12,703 nucleotides of DNA from DATKYV01 sp035528275 (GTDB lineage Bacteria > Acidobacteriota > Terriglobia > UBA7540). Position numbers and translations under genes: made by a program. The notes beneath the pieces were generated by a model, which was not told the origin of the DNA, did no database searches, and worked only from the letters and a program-made list of their open reading frames with translations. This document shows positions 1 through 5,032 of this stretch, piece after piece. Where the stretch lies: positions 1-12,703 of the forward strand of contig DATKYV010000235.1 in assembly GCA_035528275.1 (NCBI GenBank). The letters run 5' to 3'. Every line of letters starts with the position of its first letter. Position 1 is the first letter of the stretch.

Positions 1-1
1 T

Positions 2-217
2 CATATCCCCGCAAGAAGCAAACGCTTGGCGTGGGCAAAGTTCTATCAGGAATTCTACAGAGATCCTGCCAACAGAGGTAAGAGAATCCGAAAGAAAGAC
101 TTCGAATTCGACCACATCACCCCCTTCTCGCAGGGCGGCACCAACGATCCGGGGAACATTCGGGTCCTTCCGAAAAAAGAGAATCGTCGAAAAGGTGCGA
201 AGCGTGTTTATCCCTAG
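2..217 (+). CDS. HNH endonuclease family protein, C-terminal part
   Basis: The frame is open to the left edge of the window, so only the C-terminal ~71 residues are visible and the start is not. The core is an HNH nuclease signature: an acidic residue before His in FDHITPFSQGG, then Asn in the GNIRVL stretch, then KENRRKG. This fits the Asp-His...Asn...Asn/Lys pattern of the beta-beta-alpha-metal fold that binds a divalent metal and cuts DNA. Arg and Lys are frequent, as expected for a DNA-binding protein. Such genes are common in phages, islands and restriction loci, which fits the mobile context. Without the N-terminus it cannot be said whether this is a homing-type nuclease, a McrA-like restriction enzyme or a phage terminase-associated HNH protein. 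The stop is TAG. Confidence 0.6.
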   Translation, partial: HIPARSKRLAWAKFYQEFYRDPANRGKRIRKKDFEFDHITPFSQGGTNDPGNIRVLPKKENRRKGAKRVYP

Positions 218-680
218 CGCTTTTTCCATACAAACCTTGCTGCGCGACTGAGTAGTGGTGTTCGGTAGAGGATAGCTGAGCGAACTGTTTCCCACCCGTA
301 GCCACGAGCGTAAAGAGATTCCGCACTGACTAGCCCATCCGGCTGGGATTGAATAGGGGCCGCATGCGAGACCATTCCGTTCAATCGTCCTTGTAATTAG
401 GTAATCACTTACACCCGGCCACCCATAGCCACAACAACTTACAAAAGGCGAAAGGGCCAGGAGGTTGGATACGGATTTCTTCCGGCCACAAATGTCGAGC
501 CCCGGGGGCGGGTGGGAGGCATGGATGGGATTGCAGTGGGTGGTGGCGCAGGCCATGGAACCTCTTCGGCCGCATCGAGTGCCGCTTTGGCCGATTGCCC
601 GCGGAGGCGGTGCCGCGGAAACCCCAAGGTGGCTCGATGGAGGGCCGGCCGTCAGGAGAAGTTTAATCAAACAATTTCTC
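218..680. other. Intergenic stretch without a supportable gene
   Basis: About 460 bases lie between the HNH fragment and the promoter of the excisionase-like gene. Short open frames exist on both strands between 439 and 703. They overlap one another in several frames, show no recognisable motif, lack convincing ribosome binding sites and have compositions typical of GC-rich shadows. No tRNA, CRISPR repeat, copy of the tRNA-Arg 3' end or strong terminator was seen. Confidence 0.5.
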
Positions 681-723
681 TTGACATAAGAACGTATGTT
701 TGACAAAATCTCGTTTTGTTTGA
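667..723. repeat. Three copies of a 7-bp TGTTTGA motif around a promoter
   Basis: TGTTTGA occurs at 697-703 and again at 717-723 on the + strand, exactly 20 bp apart, which is about two helical turns. Its reverse complement TCAAACA is at 667-673. A perfect 6-bp inverted repeat, ACAAAA (703-708) and TTTTGT (714-719), lies between the two direct copies. The cluster overlaps the predicted promoter just upstream of the excisionase-like HTH gene. Regularly spaced short repeats over a promoter suggest operator or Xis-type binding sites. That is inference; AT-rich chance similarity is possible. Confidence 0.35.
681..709 (+). promoter_or_regulatory. Predicted sigma-70-type promoter of the HTH gene
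   Basis: A perfect TTGACA -35 box is at 681-686. After 17 bases a CAAAAT (4 of 6 matches to TATAAT) is at 704-709. It lies in a locally AT-rich stretch about 30 bases before the start codon at 739. A second TTGACA at 700-705 has no good -10 partner. The surrounding TGTTTGA repeats could be operator sites. Confidence 0.45.
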
Positions 724-738
724 TAGAGGATCACGCCC

Positions 739-1077
739 ATGCCAATAATCAGGCCCTTAGGTAAACGGAAGCCGGAGGTCAAAGTCAGTCGCCGCTATAC
801 GAATCCGACGACTGCCGAGAGCCGCAAGCTCGATGAGCAGACACTCCGGTTTACGGTCGGAGAGAACGAGTTCGAGATCTTAGGCTTGCCCGCCGTCGCG
901 CGGCGGCTCCACTGCACGCAAACTCGAGTCATCCAGCTCGTTACCGAGGGGAAACTGAAGGGTCACAGATTCGGCCGCGTCTGGATCGTCACGGAAACTG
1001 ACCTCGACAAATATGTCGAGGCCCGGAGGAGCGAACTGAAGACGCGCTATCAAGGCTATCTGGAAGATGAGTTCTAG
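739..1077 (+). CDS. Excisionase-like helix-turn-helix DNA-binding protein
   Basis: A 112-aa basic protein. Residues about 45-95 form the MerR-like winged helix-turn-helix of the excisionase/HTH_17 family: a first helix around LPAVARRLHCTQTRV, a second around IQLVTEGKLKGHRFG, then the wing residues RVWIVTETDLDKYVEARR. In this family the pattern LxGxRxGxxWxxxxxDLxxY is typical and is seen here in adapted form. The start is ATG with a good ribosome binding site, AGAGGA at 725-730, 8 bases upstream. Proteins of this type act as recombination directionality factors or as small transcriptional regulators. Its place in an element with serine recombinases fits either role. The N-terminal ~40 residues are basic and match nothing I recognise. 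The stop is TAG. Confidence 0.65.
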   Translation: MPIIRPLGKRKPEVKVSRRYTNPTTAESRKLDEQTLRFTVGENEFEILGLPAVARRLHCTQTRVIQLVTEGKLKGHRFGRVWIVTETDLDKYVEARRSELKTRYQGYLEDEF

Positions 1078-1154
1078 CCGAGGATTGACCGTGGGGGAAC
1101 TTGCTGCGCCGGCTCGGTTGCGTTATGGACGATCAAGAACAAGGGCGAACGACA

Positions 1155-1367
1155 ATGAGCGAAAGACCCGAATTCTCAAGAGGGAACATTCACCTTCGGC
1201 TGGAGGGAGAGTCGCGACGCTCTGTTTATGTGGACCAGCATGTCGAGGCAATCGAGATTGACCTCTCGCGCCCACGCCTCATCCGCATCTTGGGAAGAAC
1301 CAGCAATGGGCGTTGCATCGAGCGACATTTGAAGATCACGGACAAAGAACGGCTAGTGATGGTTTGA
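1155..1367 (+). CDS. Small hypothetical protein
   Basis: A 70-aa protein if translation starts at the ATG at 1155, which has AAGGG at 1141-1145 nine bases upstream. An in-frame ATG at 1125 would give 80 aa but has a poorer upstream signal. The family is not recognised. The sequence alternates charged and hydrophobic residues, for example HVEAIEIDLSRPRLIRILG, which suggests a small beta-rich fold. No signal peptide, membrane segment or Cys motif is seen. It lies 77 bases after the HTH gene on the same strand and before a terminator-like hairpin, so the two may be co-transcribed. It is probably element cargo or an accessory factor; no function is assigned. Confidence 0.45.
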   Translation: MSERPEFSRGNIHLRLEGESRRSVYVDQHVEAIEIDLSRPRLIRILGRTSNGRCIERHLKITDKERLVMV

Positions 1368-1413
1368 TCCGGTGTTGCTGGAAGCTAGCGAAATAGCAGC
1401 GCTAGAGTAAGCG

Positions 1414-1473
1414 AAGCCAAAGCCAACGGAATTGCCCAAAGGGCTCTATCCAGTGCTTTGGCTTTTTCTTTTT
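1414..1473 (+). terminator. Terminator-like stem-loop followed by T tracts
   Basis: A perfect 10-bp inverted repeat pairs AAGCCAAAGC (1414-1423) with GCTTTGGCTT (1455-1464). Its loop holds a nested 4-bp hairpin, GCCC (1434-1437), AAA, GGGC (1441-1444). The right arm runs into T tracts at 1463-1467 and 1469-1473, separated by one C. It lies about 45 bases after the stop of the 1155-1367 gene, fitting termination of the HTH-hypothetical unit. The 31-base loop is long for a classic intrinsic terminator, so an alternative RNA or DNA structure is possible. A separate 6-bp inverted repeat, CTAGCG (1385-1390) and CGCTAG (1400-1405), lies just upstream. Confidence 0.4.
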
Positions 1474-1551
1474 GTGGCGGCGTTATACGAGCTGGGCACT
1501 CCGAGGGCAGAGCGGAAAACGGAGATTTCATAGCGGGCAGGGCATCGTCGG

Positions 1552-2230
1552 ATGTCAAATCGAACTTAAGGACAGCGGCTCTGTACGCACGGGTCAGCAC
1601 CCTTGAACAGAACTGCGGCCTCCAGCTGGATGAGCTTCGCCGATACGCCAACCAACGCTTCGGCCGAGTGCTCGAATTCGTGGATGTGGGAGTGAGCGGC
1701 ATACCGAACGCCGGCGGCCCCAACTCGATGCCCTCATGCAAGGCGCACGGAAGCGGCAGTTCGATGCTGTGGTGGTCTGGAAGTTCGACCGCTTTGGGCG
1801 CTCACTCAAACATCTTCTCGACAGCCTCGAAGAGTTCCAGGCCTTGGGCATCGATTTCATCAGTCTGACTGAAGGCGTGGATACCACCACACCGACAGGT
1901 CAGTTGTTGTTCGGAATCTTTGGTGCTGTGGCTCAGTTCGAGCGCGATCTACTCGTGGAACGCGTGCGAGCGGGAATCGCTCACGCCCGCAGCCTTGGCA
2001 AACAGATTGGCCGACCTCGGGTAAAAGTCGACGTAGACCCGATCATTCGCCTCCGAAGCCAAAACCTGTCCCTGCGCAAGATCGCACGGAAACTCGATAT
2101 TCCGGTCTGGCGTGTGCGACGGGCATTGGCTCGAACGGCCAACCCTGTGGACGGGCTGGGCCACGCTCAAGAGGAGACACATGCGGAGATCGCAGATTCT
2201 GATATTGAGGCGCTTAGGTCAACTTGGTGA
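1552..2230 (+). pseudogene. Small serine recombinase (resolvase/invertase type), frameshifted
   Basis: Read across two breaks, this is a complete small serine recombinase. The N-terminal part has the catalytic motif LYARVST (Ser codon 1596-1598). The C-terminal part, in the frame opening at 1736, has KFDRFGRS with the active-site arginines, GQLLFGIFGAVAQFERDL, and a C-terminal Hin-like HTH around LSLRKIARKLDIPVWRVRR. The frame must shift by -1 at about 1700-1735: VSG is read in one frame, and RRPQLDALMQGARK continues in the other. A second -1 shift near 1566-1570 would join the ATG at 1552 (MSNRT) to RTAALYARVST. Otherwise only a TTG at 1458, inside the terminator-like hairpin, could start the N-terminal frame. 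Both breaks look like single missing bases. This could be true decay or sequencing indels. No slippery sequence typical of programmed -1 shifting is visible. Confidence 0.7.
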
Positions 2231-2296
2231 GTTCCGGTCTCCGACCGGCCTGCAGACGGTCACGCGCATGGATGTTCGGCCCAGTTGAGAAATCTG

Positions 2297-2602
2297 ATGG
2301 AACGATCAAGCAAAGGTCTCCGCGACGTAGGCTTGGCTTTGAAGTCTGCTTCGCACGTGCAGGGACCTGCTAGCGGCCATTACGCTGGTGTGGGTAACGA
2401 CTCGACCTCATCGCTTGGCGCGCACCTCGATCCGCGCCAGGAAAGCACGTCGCATCTCGAGAGAACGGGTGAAGAAACGCTTTGCGAGGAATGTATAATC
2501 GACCCGACTGCAGTCGCTACGCTGAGAGAGTTCTTCGAGCTTTTGGATGAGTGGGACAGCCACAACAATCGTGATCAGACACGTTTGGACCAGCGTCGGT
2601 AA
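2297..2602 (+). CDS. Small hypothetical protein between two recombinase genes
   Basis: A 101-aa protein from the ATG at 2297; an in-frame TTG at 2285 is an alternative and neither has a strong ribosome binding site. The first ~65 residues look unstructured and poorly conserved in style. The C-terminal part is compact: a CEEC pair, then an amphipathic helix AVATLREFFELLDEWDSHNN. From memory, short ORFs with a CxxC followed by an FFxLLDxWD helix are often found next to large serine recombinase genes in Acidobacteriota and related genomes. I could not check this. Position supports a recombinase-associated role, but no function is known. The long weak N-terminus may mean that the true start is further downstream. 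Confidence 0.45.
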   Translation: MERSSKGLRDVGLALKSASHVQGPASGHYAGVGNDSTSSLGAHLDPRQESTSHLERTGEETLCEECIIDPTAVATLREFFELLDEWDSHNNRDQTRLDQRR

Positions 2603-2709
2603 AGTCCAGGCATACCCGGGTCGACCTCTCAAGGATGGAGGCAGCACCCTGTTGTGCGGTGCCCAAGAGAGGACCAAACGGGTAGTTACCAGGAGCGATT
2701 CGCTTTGGC

Positions 2710-2738
2710 TTGAGATTTTCTTCCATGGGCTCTAAACT
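2710..2738 (+). promoter_or_regulatory. Predicted sigma-70-type promoter of the large serine recombinase
   Basis: TTGAGA (5 of 6 matches to the -35 consensus) at 2710-2715 and TAAACT (4 of 6 to the -10 consensus) at 2733-2738 are separated by exactly 17 bases. Transcription would begin near 2745, giving a leader of about 40 bases before the GTG start at 2783. Confidence 0.45.
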
Positions 2739-2782
2739 GGCCATGCGCAGACAGCCTGAATCGAGTTTCCGGAGGGCATTGC

Positions 2783-4246
2783 GTGAGAAAAGCCGTCCTT
2801 TACGCCCGCGTTTCCAGTAAGGACCAGGAAAAAGAGGGGTATTCGATCCCGGCACAGCTAAAGCTCCTTCGGGAATATGCCCTGAAACATGGCTTCACGA
2901 TCGTGAAAGAATTCATTGATGTTGAAAGGGCCAAAGCGACCGGAAGAAAACAGTTTGGCGAAATGCTCCGATTCCTGAATGGAAACCCAGGCTGCCGAAC
3001 GGTGATCGTTGAAAAGACTGACCGTCTGTACCGTAACTTCCGGGACTTTGTCACCTTGGAAGATCTGAACGTGGAAGTTCACCTGCCCAAGGAAGGTCAG
3101 GTGATAAGCAAAGATTCGAAATCCCAGGCCAAACTGCTGCACGGTATTCAGCTCGTCATCGCACGGAACTTTATTGAGAATCTACGAGAAGAAGTCCGCA
3201 AGGGGATGCGCGAAAAAGCTGAGCAGGGCATCTACCCCAGCCACGCTCCGTTCGGCTATCGCAACAATAAGCTACAGCGAACCATTGAGGTCGATCCTGA
3301 AAAAGCCCCAATCCTGAAACGCATGTTTGAACTCTACGCCACCGGTCAATACTCATTGGCGAGGCTGGGAAAGCTTGTGTCCGAAGAGTTTAGAATTCGC
3401 CATCCTAAGAGTTATCTGGAGCGGATCTTGAAGAACCCGTTCTACATCGGGCTTTTCGTTTGGGAGGGAAAGACCTACAAAGGAACACACACGCCCCTTG
3501 TTGGCAATGAGCTTTTTGAACGAGTTCAGGCCGGGTTTCGGGGCCACCATAAGCCCAAATACCGAAAGCACGAGTTTGCGTATTCAGGCTTGCTTCGATG
3601 CGCCTATGACGACTGCATGGTGACGGCAGAGCTGAAGAAGGGGAAATATGCCTACTACCATTGCACCGGGTATAGGGGGAAATGCGAGTTGCCCTACTTC
3701 CGAGAAGAAGAGTTGGGAGAGCGCCTGGGCGAGGTCTTGAAGAAGATTCACATTCCAGATCAAGTGCTGGGTCCTTTGCAGAAGGCCATAGTCGAAGATC
3801 GGGGACGCTCAGAGGAGCACAGAGGGCATGAGGCGGAGCGCCTAAGGCAACGTCTCGCTGCGATCCGGCGCCGTATTGACCAGGCGTATCTCGATAAGCT
3901 CGATGGCAAAATCTCAGAGGATTTCTGGCTTCGCAAGATGGAAGAGTGGCAAGGGGAGGAGCAACAGATCCTGATTGCGATTCAGGGGCTAGACGAGATC
4001 AAGCCGGATCGAGTGCTGGACAGCGTCAGGATTCTAGAACTCGCAAACAAGGCCTATTCTCTATATGTTAGGCAGGATTCGACGGAAAGAGCCAAACTAC
4101 TGAGAATCGTACTTTCGAACTGCCGCTTGGACGCCACAAGTGTTTATCCCACCTATCGAAAACCCTTTGACTTGATCTGCGGAGCGGCGAAAACAGCGGA
4201 ATGGTACGCCCGGGGTGATTCGAACACCCGACCCCTTGCTTCGTAG
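2783..4246 (+). CDS. Large serine recombinase (site-specific integrase)
   Basis: A 487-aa protein. The start is GTG at 2783 with a textbook GGAGG at 2771-2775, seven bases upstream. The N-terminal resolvase domain (about 3-145) begins with LYARVSSKDQ; Ser11 is the expected nucleophile and Arg9 an active-site residue. DRLYR at 80-84 carries further catalytic arginine. The recombinase domain follows (about 150-260, starting near GIYPSHAPFGYR). A zinc ribbon has Cys273, Cys278, Cys294 and Cys301. A charged coiled coil lies at about 340-400. Large serine recombinases integrate and excise phages and islands by double-strand breaks through a phosphoserine link. The last 14 residues (474-487, WYARGDSNTRPLAS) are encoded by the antisense of tRNA-Arg, so they probably come from the attachment site and are not a functional domain. 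The gene is intact; whether it is active is unknown. Confidence 0.9.
   Translation: MRKAVLYARVSSKDQEKEGYSIPAQLKLLREYALKHGFTIVKEFIDVERAKATGRKQFGEMLRFLNGNPGCRTVIVEKTDRLYRNFRDFVTLEDLNVEVHLPKEGQVISKDSKSQAKLLHGIQLVIARNFIENLREEVRKGMREKAEQGIYPSHAPFGYRNNKLQRTIEVDPEKAPILKRMFELYATGQYSLARLGKLVSEEFRIRHPKSYLERILKNPFYIGLFVWEGKTYKGTHTPLVGNELFERVQAGFRGHHKPKYRKHEFAYSGLLRCAYDDCMVTAELKKGKYAYYHCTGYRGKCELPYFREEELGERLGEVLKKIHIPDQVLGPLQKAIVEDRGRSEEHRGHEAERLRQRLAAIRRRIDQAYLDKLDGKISEDFWLRKMEEWQGEEQQILIAIQGLDEIKPDRVLDSVRILELANKAYSLYVRQDSTERAKLLRIVLSNCRLDATSVYPTYRKPFDLICGAAKTAEWYARGDSNTRPLAS
4202..4246. other. Probable attachment site (att) in the tRNA-Arg 3' half
   Basis: The recombinase reading frame and the tRNA-Arg gene overlap over these 45 bases, from the encoded CCA end into the anticodon arm. 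Elements that use tRNA genes as targets usually carry the tRNA 3' segment on the element, so insertion restores the tRNA. This makes the segment the best candidate for the core of the att site. The exact crossover dinucleotide cannot be seen, because the second att copy is not in the window. Confidence 0.5.
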
Positions 4247-4278
4247 GCAAGTGCTCTATCCAGCTGAGCTACGGGCGC
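4202..4278 (-). tRNA. tRNA-Arg (anticodon ACG)
   Basis: On the minus strand a full 77-base cloverleaf can be read. The 7-bp acceptor stem GCGCCCG pairs with CGGGCGT (first pair G-U). The D arm is GCTC...GAGC. The anticodon stem CTTGC/GCAAG has the loop CTACGAA, giving anticodon ACG, which decodes Arg CGU and, after A-to-I editing, CGC and CGA. The T stem is GGGTG/CACCC with loop TTCGAAT. The discriminator is A and the CCA end is encoded. The 3' half overlaps the tail of the + strand serine recombinase. All stems pair, so the tRNA looks functional after the insertion. Confidence 0.97.
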
Positions 4279-4524
4279 ATGAGAACAAGCCTGATTAACT
4301 GCCCCCGCGCCATGACGGCACGACGAGGGCGAACCTCGGGGTCACAGGCTTGAATATGTTAGTCTTGCACGCATGCCCGGTTCTGTCAACGGGGGCCTCT
4401 CCGTAGGGCCCAGCTGACTAACTTCGCGCAAGGGTGCAAAATCGTCATTCGGGCTTAGAGGTATAGAGGGCTCGGTTGGGTGCTTGGGGTTCCCTCCGAG
4501 TCTCCCGCAGGGGTTAAGTTCCGG

Positions 4525-4962
4525 ATGAAAAACAAGAAACTGAAATTTGGAATCGGCATTGGCATCATCCTGGGGGTGGTCGCCTGGCAGGCCATCTCGG
4601 GTTTTTAGGAAAGCAAAACATACTACGTTACGGTGAACGAGCTCACCGGCGGCAAGGCGACGCGCCAGCGCATTCGTGTGGGTGGCATCGTGACGCCCGG
4701 CTCGATCGAACGGCGCGGCGGAACGGTGACCTTCCGTTTGGCCCAGGACGCGAATTCGATCCCGGTCACGTACGTGGGCACCGACACGTTGCCGGACACA
4801 TTTGTCGGCGGCGCCCAGGCCATCGTCGAAGGCGACTATACAGCCCGGGGCGAGTTTCGCGCCCAAAAGATCCAGGCCAAGTGCGCCTCGAAGTATGAGG
4901 CCAAGCCCAAGGGTGCGGGCGAGCCCTCGCCGAGAACGGCCTCAATGGACGGGGCGAAGTAG
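4525..4962 (+). CDS. ccmE: CcmE haem chaperone, frame interrupted by an in-frame TAG
   Basis: CcmE binds haem covalently in the periplasm and hands it from CcmC to CcmF. The frame starts at the ATG at 4525 with a basic tail (MKNKKLK) and one membrane anchor (about 8-27). Codon 28 (4606-4608) is TAG. The same frame then runs on through ESKTYYVTVNEL and the OB-fold beta-barrel (GGIVTPGSI, PVTYVGTDTLPDTF) to a TAG stop, 145 codons in all. The haem site is C120-ASK-Y124, the C-x3-Y variant found in some bacteria and archaea instead of the common His motif. A CAG-to-TAG transition would explain codon 28. The in-frame GTG at 4633 has no ribosome binding site and would lose the anchor. The gene is therefore either mutated, misread, or translated by readthrough. 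The family assignment is firm; functionality is not. Confidence 0.85.
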
Positions 4963-5032
4963 GCCGGCCTCCTCCCGGACGGTTCCGTTCGGGACCCGCA
5001 TTTTCGTCTGCTCAGGGTAGCCCGGAGAATCT

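Larger units (their letters stand above)
1..4246. mobile_element. Integrase end of a tRNA-Arg-integrated element (left end outside window)
   Basis: Gene content changes sharply at the tRNA-Arg gene. To its left are an HNH nuclease fragment, an excisionase-like HTH protein, two serine recombinases (one decayed) and small unknown ORFs. To its right is a conserved housekeeping ccm operon. The large serine recombinase is the gene next to the tRNA and its reading frame ends inside it, the usual position of an integrase after insertion into a tRNA 3' half. By eye the left part is less GC-rich than the ccm part. The left att copy was not found, so the extent is open to the left. The element class (integrative element, prophage remnant or genomic island) cannot be decided: no structural phage or conjugation genes are seen. 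Confidence 0.6.

Noticed and set aside
439..703. Short overlapping ORFs on both strands in the gap before the HTH gene
   Set aside because: Mutually overlapping, no motifs, no convincing start signals.
1..4200. A second copy of the tRNA-Arg 3' end (attL) within the window
   Set aside because: No stretch matching the 45-base segment was found by eye, so the element end is taken to be left of the window.
4606..4608. TAG as a recoded sense codon (pyrrolysine or amber-suppressing code)
   Set aside because: Many genes in the window end with TAG at the expected family length, and CcmE is not a protein known to use a special amino acid.
4342..4866. A 174-codon minus-strand frame opposite ccmE and its leader
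   Set aside because: No domain, no ribosome binding site, and it overlaps a clearly recognisable CcmE on the other strand.
4633..4962. CcmE starting at the GTG at 4633 as a complete short gene
   Set aside because: No ribosome binding site precedes it, and it would start inside the first conserved beta-strand and lose the membrane anchor. The anchor is encoded just upstream in the same frame, so the interrupted longer gene explains the data better.
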